From Platycnemis pennipes (lineage: Eukaryota; Arthropoda; Insecta; Odonata; Platycnemididae): a stretch of DNA of 64,000 nucleotides. Positions 47,221 through 59,977 of this stretch are shown here, piece after piece. The stretch covers positions 141,130,615 to 141,194,614 of the forward strand of contig OW121848.1 in assembly GCA_933228895.1 (NCBI GenBank), given 5' to 3'. Numbering within the stretch: the stretch's first letter is position 1; each line of letters starts with the position of its first letter. The translations under genes were made by a program, and so were the position numbers. The notes under the pieces are model-generated. The model was given only the letters and a program-made list of their open reading frames with translations. It had not been told where the DNA came from and made no database searches.

Positions 47221-49900
47221 AAGTTAGATTGCGCGAAGGCTGATCGAAGTCGTGGAGTCATCCCGAGAGCGTGCAGAGCACGTGGATAGGACACTTATCT
47301 GTTTCTGGGATCTCATGAGCCGGCTGCTCAAACCGGTGACCGTGAACTTCCCCTCGTCCACATCCCTCATAACCTCATCCTCAAAAATAAGTCGAGCCAA
47401 ACACTAGCCAACGGTTCGTCCACCCCTTGGATCTTCCCCCCTCTCCCTGCGAAGTACGCCCTCCTCACCAGCGCAGGGTATAAGGAATGCGAGCGCGGCC
47501 ATTTCTGCCCGCAGCATATGTACCAACAACCCTCGAGCCCATCATCCCGCGACCCCCCATTTTCATCTCCACACCCCTGCGTGCATCCATCCTCCGTTCC
47601 CTCTCTCTCTCCATACACACACACATACACGTACATGAACCCCTCCCGCCGCTATCACCGCCTCCCTCCCTCACTAAACGCCTTTCCCCCCTCCGGAACT
47701 CCTCTCGCCACCCCCGCACTTGCCACCCGCCCCATGAAAACCACTCGCTCACACTCAGCCAACCACTCCGACTTACCCGCCGATGTTGGGGGGGACTCTT
47801 TCCGTCCTTTCCCGCCCTCCTCCCTTTACTCCACCGCTGACGTCTTCCTCCTCCACCACTGGTGACCCCTAACAGAACCACCACGCCGGTGAAACCTTCT
47901 TCGCCGGTGCGGCTTCGAGCTCCCGCGTGCGGGCCACAGCCGGCGTGGATCCAGTCCTGCCGGCTCAGTCAGTCCCGTGTTGTAGACGTTGTTCGTGGGT
48001 GCAGGATCTTCTTGCCGATCTTCTCGTTCCGGAAGACGGCCTACGTCGTCCCACTCTCTCTCTCTCTCTCCCTCCCTCCCTCTTCCGGGCGCCTCTCCTT
48101 CCGGCGGCACCCACCGGTTGTGGGGCCCCTGAGGCCCTCCTCTCCTCCTCCTTTTCTCCACCCTACACCGTCCCACTTAAAAAATAAAAGCCACGGAAAA
48201 GGTAGGGGAGGCGGAATCGCCGCTGGTTCCCCCTAAAATTTGGCCGAGCGCCCTTCAAACCGACCCACGGAGAATCCCGCCAGGCACTGACTGCGGCGTC
48301 GTCGGCCCCCGGTCGTCCGTCGACGGGGCCTCTCCCTCTGAGCCACCGCCCCACACTCCAGCCCCACCTCCCCATCCCCCCCTCCCCTGCGCACCGTGTA
48401 CCCCCGTACCAGAGAGGGAGAGAGATAGAGGGAGGGAGAAGGAGAGAGAGAGAGAGCGGTCCAGGAAGACCTCGGCGTCCCTACCCCACGGAGCTCCGGC
48501 AACAGACTGGGGAATCGATGGGGCAGTGCGGGAGGCGGCAGCGGAGGAGTGAGGAGGGGAAGGGGCGGTGGTGTGGGGGAAGAGGTGGAAGGGGTTTGGG
48601 GAGGGGGAGGAGAGGGGAAGGGGAAGGGTGAGGCGAGCGAGGCGCATGCGAAACATGGTCACCATGCAACTCCCGAATCTCCTCCCTCCCGCCAAACTTC
48701 TCCCCCTCCGCTTCCATCCCTCCCCGGAGCGTACGAAAGGCACATCCCTTTTTCGCCGTGCACCGAAAAACCCCACCAACCCTCTTTTATTCACTCTCCC
48801 GTCCCCCTTCATCCCAATACGATCCCACGAGACGTCTCCCGCCCCCGTACTACAGGGTGACCAAACCAACGGATATGTATCTCCTGCTCTCCCTCTTTCT
48901 CTCTCTCTCTCTCTCTCCGTCTCCCATTCTCGGTCTCATTCTCGTTCCCTCACGGTCCTCCCTGCGTGTATGAAGAGCTCTCGCGAGTCTCTCGCCGAAA
49001 AAGGGTGCACAACCTCCTTTCCCTCGTTAGTGCAGGTGGCACGAGTCTGGAAGAAGCATGGGTTGTGGGTTTAGAAAAAGTGTGATACGGATTCTTTGAG
49101 GGCAGGGAGTTGGGTGAAGAATAGATGCGGGACCGCGCGAAAGAATGGGTGGAGCGTTGGTGAGAGTTGACTCGAAAGTGGATAGGAATCCTCGCGTATT
49201 TGAGCAGCGTGATATTTTTCTTCTTCCTCCATACCATACCCGCCGTCTGATCATCTCCCCCCCACATTTCCCTCAAGATGAGGTGGGCTACCTAACTTTT
49301 CCTCCCTTTTCTATCTTCATCTCACTTCACCTTTCTGCGCATGTGCGGGTGGAGGCTTTCCGTCTCTCTCTTTCTCTCTCTGTTTCTCTTCGTCTCTCCC
49401 CTCCACTTGCGTGAGGGAGAGATATTGGGAGGGGGAGAAAGGGGTACCCCCTCCAAACCCCCGGCATCCCAGCCTCCAGTTCCCAGGGATGACTGCCGAA
49501 GGATCACCTAGGCAACCCCATCCGCAACAACTTCGAGAGAAAAAAGTGCCCCCTCCCCCCTTTTGCTCCCCCGCCGTTCGTTCCCTCCTCCGTCGATCGA
49601 GCCTTCCGTGCGAAGGTGGCTCATTCCTCCGACTCACCCCCTCCCCCCCCCCCCCACCTTCCCTTGGCTCTTTAATGCCGTTCCACCCCCCCCCCCCCCT
49701 CAACCCAACCTTTCCCTCCTCCCCCCTATCTCGCGCGACCCACCCTTGGCCCATTATGTCTCCAGGGCCGTGTTGCCTGAGGGGAGTGCGAGGCCATTTT
49801 AATAGGCAGTCGCCATTGAAATCTGGATCCTGTCGTGTGATTTCCGCTTCGGTTTTTTTTGGAGGTGGGGGTTGAACATGTCCTCGGTTAAGTATCTTGC
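47221..49900. other. largest GC-rich block, several strand-skew switches
   Basis: C/T-rich at 47340-48170, G-rich at 48530-48650, C-rich at 48660-48960 and 49440-49740. It contains CT repeats at 48053-48083 and 48892-48917, a GA repeat at 48412-48457, and C runs of 13 or more near 49645 and 49687. More than a dozen overlapping frames on both strands are Pro/Arg/Ser/Gly-rich and have no recognisable domain. A promoter-like island is possible. Confidence 0.45.
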
Positions 49901-52576
49901 GATACATCGCTTTCAGCGATTGCCGGCCAGGACTTTGTCTCCTTACTTATTTCAATTGCGGAACGAGCTTGTTTTCGAGGGTTTTTTGCTAAATATTTTC
50001 GTTCATCATATATGAATAATCATTTTCACTGGTAATAGATTAGGGATAATTAGCGCCAGTCATGATTTTCTCTATCGGATGACCTCCTTGTACAAGCATA
50101 TTTCCTCTTATTTACATAATTAATTTCTTAATGTATCTCATCCGTGGCCATTGTCATTGCTTCTATTTCCTATAACACTGTCTACAGGAGACCATCATAT
50201 CGCAAGATTTGTAGGATTTTCCGCATTCGATTCAGAATTCTCATAATAATATTAATTACATGTTCTATTTATTTACAACCCCTTACGTGACACACTGCTG
50301 TTGGTGCTTTTTCAAGTTGAGAACTCACGAAGTCTCTTAAAATCTTTGCTCAGTGTACAGTGAAGTGAGATAGAATTCCTTTTCCCTTGTTCTGTTTGAA
50401 TATTATTTCAGTATTGATTAATTTATGTCCATCATAGGACGTTTCTACTGGATATGTGCTTGGTAATTTTTCTTATTTTATGACGTCTTCCTTTTCTTTT
50501 CCAAGCATTTAACAGCATGAATTCCACAGGATATATTTATATTGCTTTAAGCAAAATTATTTGCTGTAATATAAATAGTTCTTAGATGTATTTTACCGTA
50601 ACATTAACGTTTTTGCTAACTAAGTGAGCCTTTCTTACGGTATTTCATCAGTAAACCTGATTTTTGTGTAATTCTTCATTAAGGTACGAAGCAATCTTTT
50701 GGGCATTCATTTTGTATTCTGTAATTCTGATGATGGCATGCAAATCCCGAAATATTCTCCTAAAGAGTATGGATTAATAAATAAATAATCGTGGATTGAT
50801 AAATAAATAGCCGAAATATTCATCGTATTTATATAATAATCAATAATGACTTTTGTTCTGAATATTTATTTCTGAAGAGATGTGGGTTGACTCGAAGTTT
50901 GTATTCATTTGGTTCATTTCTCGACTGTCAAGGGGAGAAATTAACATCAATTATCAAATCAGGTGACATTTTGTCTGTATTACTGTGTTTGAGAGATGTG
51001 TATAAAATTGAAGAATGGAATTTTGAGTCTTTGTAGTATAAATATATTCTTTGGTTGGGCAGCAAGTTGACGTGTTGAATATCTGCCAATGAATGTCTCA
51101 TAAAAGCACATATTAAAGTAGGTTTACGATGCTATGTATACACTGTGATTCATTTCACACTAGTAGCACAAGGTTGCTGTGGTCTACGGTGCTAGCCAGA
51201 TTTTCGATCTCCCCAAATGTAAACGTGGTGTTACGTCCTTCCGTGCCCTTGCAGTGGTTTGCAGGTCATCATGCAGTTGAACACGAAGCCAAATGAGCGG
51301 ACAAGTTTTCCCTTAAATGTTTAAATAGTTATCCACGATTACTAAGGATGCTCTAGGTTGCCCATGGCTGGAATATGAATTCTTCATATGTCATAATTGG
51401 CGGTTTTTAAAGTAGTACTTAGGGTGGAATGGGAGGTCATTAAAAAAGATAATCCAATGTGTTTTTTCCTAAGGCACAATATGAAACTCTATGCATCTTA
51501 TTGCGAAGGTAACATACAATCCCGTTTCATCAGTCCCTCAATGAGGATCATCGAATAAAATCTTGTGATTTGTTCATACCGACTCCCTTCGTGGTTGATG
51601 ATGGCTAATAAAACTGACAGGATATTTAAATAAAAGAACAAAGTGGTTTATCGTTTGATAGTATGATTATTATTTTACTGTTAAATTAGTTTGCACAAAA
51701 ATCCATGAATTTCCAATACTCATCCACGAACTAATGATCTTCAAATGTTTCTATTCTCACTTACCCGTAGAAATCTTGCTCTAAAATCTATTTCTTTCAA
51801 AGCTATTTGTCACATCAAAATTGCATTAAGTTCAGTGAGTGCTTTGAAACAGTTTTTATTATGATTTTACCATATGCGAATGACATGAAATGTACTTAAT
51901 ATTCCTTTATGTGATGAAGATCAACTTTATTGAACAAGTATGAAAGGTGGGGTTGTACATTGAATTAGAATAAAAAGAATTACCACGAAAATACCTAATA
52001 TGAGACATAATCTCGTTAGCCGTTTCTTGAGACATGGTGATTTCTTGAAAATAGGCATCGAGAGAAACGTAAATAGGAAGTTTTAAGGAGACGTATGGAT
52101 AAAATTCTGAGACAAATTAAAAAAGAATATAAAGGAAAATAATTTTACTAAGCTATAGTAGAGAAATTATTGAAGAATCGATCAGAGAGCTGTGTCATAT
52201 CAATATTAGGATTGCTGGTTGGTAATTATCACGATGAAACTCAGATTAAGTAGTGCAACCGACTGCCATTAATTGAACTGATTTTCAGTATTTGATCTTG
52301 ATAGGTATTTGTAAGTTTATTTTCCCAAGCAAGGAAATAATACTTTCTTCGTATTTTCATAAATATTCTGTTATTATAAAATATTAATTGGTTTAATATA
52401 TTTATGAAAATTTGTTCATGTCAAAAGGCACTAAAGAGTTTCCTTTAGTAACTTAAATAATCGATGCCAGATTGGACAAATCTATTTGTTACGTATCCTA
52501 TTTCTTCGTTACACAATAATTATCATTAGTTCAAAAGCTTTAGTATGATAAGAAAGTTCTAATGTAATTTAACTTT
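49901..52576. other. AT-rich DNA with retroelement-like motifs
   Basis: CTGATGA at 50727-50733, then GGCATGCAAA, then CCGAAAT, followed by TAATAAATAAATAA at 50776-50789, resembles the ends of some arthropod retroelements. A nearby copy of GGATT(A/G)ATAAATAAATA at about 50771 and 50794 is a short tandem repeat. At 51177-51300, a tRNA-Glu-like TGGTCTACGGTGCTAGC and a later TGCAGTGGTTTGCAGG recall the SINE tails at 15669 and 57138, but too weakly for a firm call. Confidence 0.35.
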
Positions 52577-52988
52577 TCATCATCATCAGTCAACAATCCT
52601 GGGATTCACAATACAATGCAAACAAATTAATGTGAATTTCACCGCCGTTCACGCGGCAGGCTTAAAATATCCTACAATCCTGGGATTGGTTTGACCCAGC
52701 TCTCCACTTGATTCTTTTATCTGCCGACCTCTTCATATTGACGTAACTCCACTCTTTTACATCCTTCACAACTTGCTCCATATATCTCATGCGAGGCCTG
52801 CCTTTTCCATTCTTCCCGTTCACTTTTCCCTCGAAGATTGTCTTCATTAGGCCATTGTGTCTTAAGATGTGGTCTATTAAGTTGTCCCATCTTCATTTTA
52901 TGGTTTTCAGTAGACATCTCTTCTCTCCCACTCTTCTTAACTTCGTTTGTCATTCGGGCGATCCATTTTATCTTCAATTTAACTTTTA
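52577..52988 (-). mobile_element. 5'-truncated LINE 3' end
   Basis: The minus strand encodes the C-terminal tail of a non-LTR retrotransposon polyprotein. The frame 52847-52662 contains GKGRPRMRYMEQVVKDVKEW, followed by MKRSADKRIKWRA and NQSQDC. Upstream residues LLKTI, LIDHILRHNGLMKTI continue the same domain across at least one frameshift (about 52920-52835). The 3' end is marked by CATCATCATCAGTCAAC on the plus strand at 52578-52594. CAATCCTGGGATT appears twice (52594-52606 and 52675-52687), suggesting an internal duplication at the 3' end. The reverse transcriptase core is missing, so it is dead on arrival. Confidence 0.88.
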
Positions 52989-54540
52989 TTAGACTAAATT
53001 TATATTAAAATTCGTGTAAATTATTAATGTTGTGCTGGGGTTTAATGAAAGGAGAGGATCGGAAATTTTTTTATTTATGATTTAAGTTATTAGATATTCC
53101 TGTTCTTCACTTACTGTACCTGCGGTGGCTCTGCTTTGCTTACCCAGGTTATTTCTGGCGGTATGAAGCCCGAAAATATAGTTTTCCACAGGTCGAAGAT
53201 TACGTCGCGCAGTCGCCATAAGAAAATAACTTCGTGATAACAGCTCTATGTCGCGAGCGATCGAGCGTAAACAGGATATTTTTTCCCTAATTAGCTGAAA
53301 ACAATCATCTGAATTCATTATAGCCACAAATTTGATGATAATTGTGCCTCTGGTATCAAGTCTTAGAACAAGCATCTTCTTGTACAGAGTAGATACGCTG
53401 AAAGCCACTTGGATTGCGATTAAAGAAATAATCGTTCCTAATGTGCTCTGTGTACGTATGTACAGCTAAAAGTGATGGAGACATGCTGTAATAAATCTCC
53501 TCAGTTGCATGCGGCACATGTTATTGAATAATTGGATAACTACAAAAGGATAATATTTTGTTAATGGCCTCCTTAATAATATTTGCATCATCTAAGGTAT
53601 TTTTTTCTACATCACGTAAAGGATGATGTTGATATGCCTTAATTTACTGCAGACATTTATACAAAAATGTTAAGAAACTAGGTTACCTGCATATACTCCT
53701 ATCTATCAGATCTTTTCGACGCCTGTTCTGGTTGCTCATTGTTACGGAAGGTAAGACATAAATTGTAATTGTACGTCAGTCTTTATTTATTATACGATAT
53801 TGATAATGTAATCGCTCAGTTGCTCAAATTATTCTTTCTATATTGTGAGCTACGGTCAAAAAGCGATCCCCATTCAAGTTCCGTAAAGAAGACTTCGGAA
53901 CTAACTCCAATCACATGCCAGGTAACAACTAAGAAAGGGTGAATACAGGTGTATAAATATAATATAAAAAATTTCATTTGGAACAAAGTTATTTGCTCTT
54001 TTGTTTTCATTTGAGGACTTAGTAGGTAGTACTCTTGGATACTTTAAGAGAGAAGCATTCCGTGGCCCTACAACTCTGCCGATTGCTTGCATACGGAGAT
54101 GACAATCAGTTATCGAGGAGAAGAGAACCATTAGATCTCGCCCTGTCCGAATAAGATTTCTTTCGTTTTTAACCATTGTGAATTTTCCTGCGCCCACGTC
54201 ATTAACTTGATTAATATAAAAATAATAAGATTATTTTTCTTTTAGAAATTATGTTCAATTTCTCGTAGCAGTCTCACCAGGTAGACATGTGAAAATTTTA
54301 TCAGGTTATTCTGGAATTATTTCATTTTCATTAATCGATTTTGGAATCCAATTGCCTTCAGAAATCATGTTTCCTTGTAATTTGATCCTGATGCCTAATC
54401 GGCAAGAGTGATGATCGTACGCACTTTACATCGCTCGAAGCCCGTTTTTACCAAGTGATAAAAAAATGTGTCCCGCTTTAATGCGACAAATTACCCCTAA
54501 GCGAGATCAAGGAATGAACACTCGGTGTAAAAAAAAATGC
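52989..54540. other. AT-rich DNA
   Basis: Minus-strand frames at 53082-53408 and 53901-54197 are the longest in this AT-rich stretch, but have no known domain. Confidence 0.4.
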
Positions 54541-55960
54541 CGTTAAAAAGTGCACGGCCTTTTTTCATCGTAGTTTCCCTCCCCTCTCGTTCCCCCGCCG
54601 TCTTCTCCCCACTACACCCCGCCCCCAAACCCTCCAATCCGCTGCCTCGCTATCTCCTCGTCGCTTGCCCTGAATAATACATCAGGAGATATTAAAATCA
54701 CAGTGGCGGTGGTCATGGCATTTCCTTAATGAATCAAAGTTTTAGGCGGGGGGCGTAGGGGCTAACGGGTTGGGTTACTATTATTATTGTTATTATTTTC
54801 GTATTCCTGGTGTGCGGAGGGGGAAGAATATTTTTAATTCAATGCTTTTTTCGGGGAGAGAAGGGCGGAGCGGGTACGGGTTGAGGGGAGTTTGAGTGAA
54901 GAGCGATCGTGGTGCACGCCGGGAGGATGAGGAAAAAGGGATGGAGCGACCAGGGATGCTGCGGGGTGGTTTGGGCAGTGCGTGCCCTCGAGATGGCGTT
55001 CGTTTGCGGAGAGGAGGAGGGAAGGTGAAGGATGAGGGCTTTTTTGGGATGGATGGAGAGAGAGAGAGAGGAGAAATGTGGGAGGGAGTGTGGAGGGAGT
55101 TGAGGAGGGAATGAGAGCTGGAGGGAGGCTGAGGAAGTGGAGATACGGCTCGGGGGGCGGAGGAGGAGGTAAGGCATGAGGAGGGGAGATAACCCACGTA
55201 ACCAAGGGACTCGCGAGTTGGTTGAGGTTAGTGCGAGAGAGGAAAGGGGGTCTCGTTCGTTCGCCCGTGCGTGTGTAGGGATGTGGGCGAGGGGGGGGAT
55301 GGCGGAAGAAGTAGGCTCGAAAACGGGAGCGAAAGGGACCAAGGGGGAGGGAGGGGTACGGGATGGTTTCCGGCGTGAGGGGCTGTATGTATGTGTGTAC
55401 GTGTAGTGTGCGTGCGGGGTGGTGTAAGGGTTTTCGTGTGTAGGGAGTGGAGGATGTGGGGAGGGTGGGTGGGCATCGCAGGGAGCTTGGTTAGCCCCGG
55501 GTTGCAGACGAGGATCGATTGCGAGGAACGCGGGAAGGGGGTGGGGGCGGGAAGCAGCGGCGCGCATGCGCGGAAGGCGTCCCCCCCCCACCTCCCTTCC
55601 CGAGAATACCTCGCGTCGACCGCGTCTGACACCCATGCGGACCCAGCCATCTCTCGTTAACGCGCTCCCCTTGGCGACTTTTCTATTTCTATGTCTGCGG
55701 TTCTCCCTCTTTCCATACGCACAATGTCCCAGCCGTGACCCTCCCTCCCCACACCGCCCTTCCGACCGTCAGAACGTTAACCCCCCCTCCCATCATGCCT
55801 GTCATTTCCCTATTCATTCATTGTTGACGCTCTTTCGATCTCAGGCTTCGCTTTTTTCGACTCCTAATGTTTCCTATTTATACTACCATCCCCCTTCCCC
55901 CCCTCCTATCTCTTTCTCTCGAAACTCAACTCTGCTATTCAATTCTACCTTCGGACTGAC
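54541..55960. other. strongly skewed GC block, C to G to C
   Basis: C-rich at 54560-54660, G-rich at 54745-55560, C-rich at 55575-55960. The second switch falls at GCGCATGCGC (55562-55571), an NRF1-type palindrome, followed by an 8-9 base C run. A GA repeat is at 55054-55069. The 265-codon minus-strand frame (54839-55636) is a Pro/Ser/Thr/His-rich translation of the purine half and overlaps several equally open frames, so it is not called as a gene. Confidence 0.5.
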
Positions 55961-57120
55961 CGGAATATTATTTTTTACCATAATATTGTCTGCAAACACA
56001 TACATCGTTTTTCCTTCAATTTACAAGATTAATTTGCGCCACTGTGACGTTTATGTAAATTGTCGACATTATTTGGTCTTAGGAGGCTTCCTTTCCTAAG
56101 CTAGAGGTAAAGTATACTTCGGTATAATCCTTGAGTGATCAACATGCTCCTTGATTCGATCTTATCCCTTTGCATGATATTGCTTCAGACTTGAATTTTT
56201 CATTCACAATCTTTCATTTATGCTGCGTCCTTCCTCTTAGTTAAGTGTGATTTTGCATCCACGATGCTTCTGCAACTATTAGTGACATGGAGTGCCCAAC
56301 AAGTTTTTCACGATGAGTATATGTACTTATTGTCTCGTGGTGATTTTAGTTGGCGTCTAATCTTAACTAAGACTATTGCGACGACCTCGCTGAAATGCAC
56401 ACTGTGGTGTACTTGAGCCGACGATGTGGAAAATTAAGGCGAGTTGGATTGGCGTAGTTATGTTAGGTAGGAATATAAGACTAATTGAAATTGCTTGTTG
56501 GATAGTGGGAAATTGGATTAGTGGGAACTAATCACAGATCTTGTGGTTTGGTGCTACAGACATTTTAATTGATAACCAGATAGTGTAACGAGGCAGTAGA
56601 GATATTACATGTAATGATGCTTCACTTAGAGACAAACAGTGCCATTTATTATGTAAATAATTGAATTATTATTTATTCGTTAACGATATCAGCTGATATG
56701 ATGAATTAGGGCTGTAAAGTCTTACATTTCGGTCACAGGCTTTGCTGTATCATGTAATTCATGTATTATCGATATAAAGGGATCATGATAAATTTCAAGT
56801 ATACAACTTTCATCATAAATTGTGTTCCTTTGTATTGTTTTTTCAAACATCCTTGGACGCAGTTCAGTGAATTTAACTTCACCATCGTAGATCGTATTGT
56901 CTTCCTCACATTTGTAAATTTTGTTGCATGAGGAAATGTGGTATGTTTAATTGAGTGGTAGTATGAAATCGATTGACATATCTTTCTTTGTATATTTAGT
57001 TGACTTAACAGTAAAACCGTTAATCTAGTTAGTAAAAGTTGGATTGCCCACTCGATAATAAGACATGCCTAGCGTAGAGTTTGGATTTATAGGGTGCGTC
57101 GACAACTATGGTCATTTTGC
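55961..57120. other. AT-rich DNA
   Basis: No feature seen. Confidence 0.4.
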
Positions 57121-57137
57121 GCGTAGAGTTTCCCTGT

Positions 57138-57196
57138 GCCACACACCCATATGGTGGATTGCGAAGTACTATATAGATGAATTTGTAGATATCTTC
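57138..57196 (+). mobile_element. SINE-like tail fragment, copy 2
   Basis: GCCACACACC, TATGGTGGATTGCG, then ATATAGATGAATTTGTAGAT. It matches the order and spacing of the 15669-15722 copy. The upstream words GCGTAGAGTTT occur twice (57072 and 57121), which may reflect a local duplication near the insertion. Confidence 0.6.
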
Positions 57197-59162
57197 AATT
57201 GGAAATAAAACGTTTTACGTGCCAGTTAGGAGATGCACTAAAAAGCTAAATATTTAATCCTACAGCCGACGATTATCTCTCTTATGGGCGACGTAAAATA
57301 GTAAGATAAAATTTTAAATTAATATCATGATGCATGGGATATCAATACTTCTTTACAAGTATAAGCATAGAGTTCATGATATTGCTTTTACGACGCTAGA
57401 GTGATAAAAATTGCTCTCATCTTAGTAGCTTCTCATTTACTGCATACGTATGGACAGCGGTAAAATTAACAGCAATGCCTTCATTTCCCAATTGGTTTCA
57501 CCCATTTCCTCAGTAAGGTTGATTAATGGGAAGTTACCCAGGTGGAAGTCGTAAAGAATGCTTCTGCTGTTGGCGCAGCAGTCTCCGCTCCCCTCTTTAC
57601 GTGCTGCCAGAAAAGTATACTGCCGAATTCGGTTCTAATACCTCGGTATCAGCGAACAACTCCCCGTTTTATTAGTACTCGAGCATCATTTGCCTCACAT
57701 GTTCTTATGTGCAATTGGAATTTCAATGCCAATGTATTTTCTTTCTTCGTCACTACTCTAATAAATAACTTTTCGGTGAGAATGTATTCACAAAGAAACT
57801 TATCATTTCAAATGCGTTTCAATAAGAGGTTGGATTCTCAAGCGCTGGCGTTCAATGTTTTTTTATGTAAACTGCAACAGATGTGTTGACGATAAACTGT
57901 TAGATGTGAGGATATTATCAGCTGCACTGTGTCTTGTGGCAAGAATTCGTCAGATGAGCGTGTTATTTTCATTCATTCGTTACTCTTTGCTGAAATGACG
58001 GACGATATACATGGGTATGACCTCTTGAGGAATTTAGGTTGTTTTCTATCAGCCAGGGTAAATTGTGGTGGAGTGCCCCTATTCAATTTTGCATATTTCA
58101 TTCATCCATCGGCTCTGCCCCCTTCTCATATCTTTCGTTAATGTTACATATTTGCTATCCCTCTTTATACGGGCCATTATTCCTTTTCTTCCTTGCCCTC
58201 GCTTACCCAGCATTCTACCTTTCATGATGACCTACAACATCCCTAAGTGTATGTTCCATCCCTCAATTTTACTGACACATTTAAATTACTTTCTGGGTAG
58301 CCACAGGATCAGGATCCAGTTATGCCACTGAATAAACCGAGACAAACTTTGAGCTGTACAATTTGTTGGGCTCTGGTACGTTAATATGAACCTCAAGCAG
58401 ATGAGAAAACCGAAAGGCTTCTTTAACCTTGAATGCATGAATTTCACTCTATGTTGGCGAGTTAGGCGATACCTTTCCTCAGTATTACTATCTTGGAAGT
58501 TGATTGTTGAAGTAATGGATGCAACAACTAGATACAATTTTAAATGAGATTTATATCTTGTGAATTACTTTGTGTGCGAAATATCGAAATTATAGATGTT
58601 GATTAAAATATTTACTTCAGATAGGTTAGGTATGCTTTTGTTTCTGTGTATCAAATTTTACTGGTTTTCACTTCTAATTCCAACCTGAGTTTTGAGTTAT
58701 GCTCCTATTTCTTATTTAGTATTTTATCCTCTAATTTTCATTGGACCATCAATTATTATTCAATTCCTATGACTAAGGGTATTAGCCATAGCAACTCGTA
58801 AGGTAAATAAATCATTAAAAGGAAATAAATTAAGATTGTTATCTCCATTAGAATGGTGAGGAAAATATATTCCTATTTCATATAAACCATTTAATCTCCA
58901 AATTTCTGATCATAGTGTGTTAGAATGATCATTGGCTGGAACAAAATGTTCAAATAGTGTCCATGGAAACCCCGTTTCATGATGGCATTATTTACAGGGT
59001 ATACGATTGACCTTTGGCAACAGGAAGAAATTGGTGAATACGATTTGAAAATTTAGAGTGCTAAATGATAGGCTGATTCTCAGTAAAGTTTCATATGGTA
59101 TATACTTTTCAGAAGAGATATCAAGGTATCGTAAGTCCACCGGTAGATAAGCTTGCCAATTT
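57197..59162. other. AT-rich DNA
   Basis: The 115-codon frame at 57542-57889 is the longest in this composition class, but shows no domain, and no splice context is evident. No other features. Confidence 0.4.
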
Positions 59163-59405
59163 ATGTACTCACTCAGTGATTCATCCCGAAGGTTGGTTTT
59201 GATAGATGAGGGTAGAGCTCACCTCGGAATAAGCCACAGGCGTGCGAATTTTACACATTCAGGGTGTGGGGGGCAGTTCCTTTCCCTGGGTCACCTCGCA
59301 CTCCGAGGATTTTTCGTTCGGGGGCGTCCAAAGGTTTCACCCGGATTTGAACCCGGGACCATTCGATCAATAGCCTAGCGCTATACCCACTAGGCTACTC
59401 AATTT
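59163..59405 (-). mobile_element. tRNA-derived SINE with intact A and B boxes
   Basis: Read on the minus strand, TAGCCTAGTGGG (59384-59395) is a perfect A box and GGTTCAAATCC (59343-59353) a perfect B box. The B box sits in a T-arm-like hairpin CCCGG...CCGGG (59341-59357). The D and anticodon stems are broken and the sequence continues for about 170 bases past the tRNA end (body with GACGCCCCCGAACG and TCCGAGGTG words), so it is a SINE and not a tRNA gene. The internal promoter looks potentially usable by RNA polymerase III. The plus-strand frame 59163-59378, ending in a PGFEPG peptide, is its antisense translation. Confidence 0.78.
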
Positions 59406-59560
59406 TAGGTTACATTCACGATTAAAGCATTCTTGAATTCTACTGGGCATGATTTGCATGCGTAATGTAGCACACTACTGAGCTTTTCTATGTTCCGAAC
59501 GAATTATATTTCCGTTAAATCATTTAGGTTCGTGGATACGGAGCTATCCTTTTTTCGCAG

Positions 59561-59977
59561 GCTTTTCGTCGTCCACCACCCATCCTCTTTTCTGCCCCCA
59601 TTTCTTCCCCATTCACAACCCTCGTGCACGTTCCTCCCTACTTCCCCTCTCCCACTCGAGGTACTTCCGGTCTTTTGGATTCACGCAGTATCAGACACGC
59701 ATTTCGTGCGTCATTTTTCCCTCCCCTGCCAGACTTCACCCTCCCCTCCCGCATTATCCCTTATGTTTTTTTTTTTACTTTCCCCTATCAAGCCCTGCCA
59801 AGTCCTTCCTTCGAAATCACGAATGCAGTCCTCATTCGTTCGTCATTCGCTCGGCGGCGGGATTGATTTTGTCGTCCTGCGCGCATTTGCTTGCACAGTA
59901 GGACCGCCTTTGCGGTGGGTCGCGGAAGAGCCACCGTGGCGCCATGCATTCTTCTCCCACGTCCTGAACTTGCATCC
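59561..59977. other. C/T-rich GC block before the pyrimidine tract
   Basis: Ordinary mixed C/T-rich sequence with a T run at 59768-59777. The frame 59490-60335 starts here and runs into the repeat, and is not a gene. 59406-59560 shows nothing. Confidence 0.4.

Noticed and set aside
47265..47345. Possible tRNA-like SINE head (GAGCACGTGGATAGGACAC ... GCTCAAACC)
   Set aside because: Both boxes have several mismatches and no second copy or tail was found.
54839..55636. 265-codon minus-strand frame
   Set aside because: Low-complexity Pro/Ser/Thr/His translation of a purine-skewed block. Several overlapping frames are equally open, and no domain is present.
57542..57889. 115-codon frame in AT-rich DNA
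   Set aside because: Unusually long for the composition, but no motif, domain, codon pattern or splice context supports coding.
59340..59402. Functional tRNA gene on the minus strand
   Set aside because: The A and B boxes are perfect, but the D stem and anticodon stem do not pair and the element continues as a SINE body.
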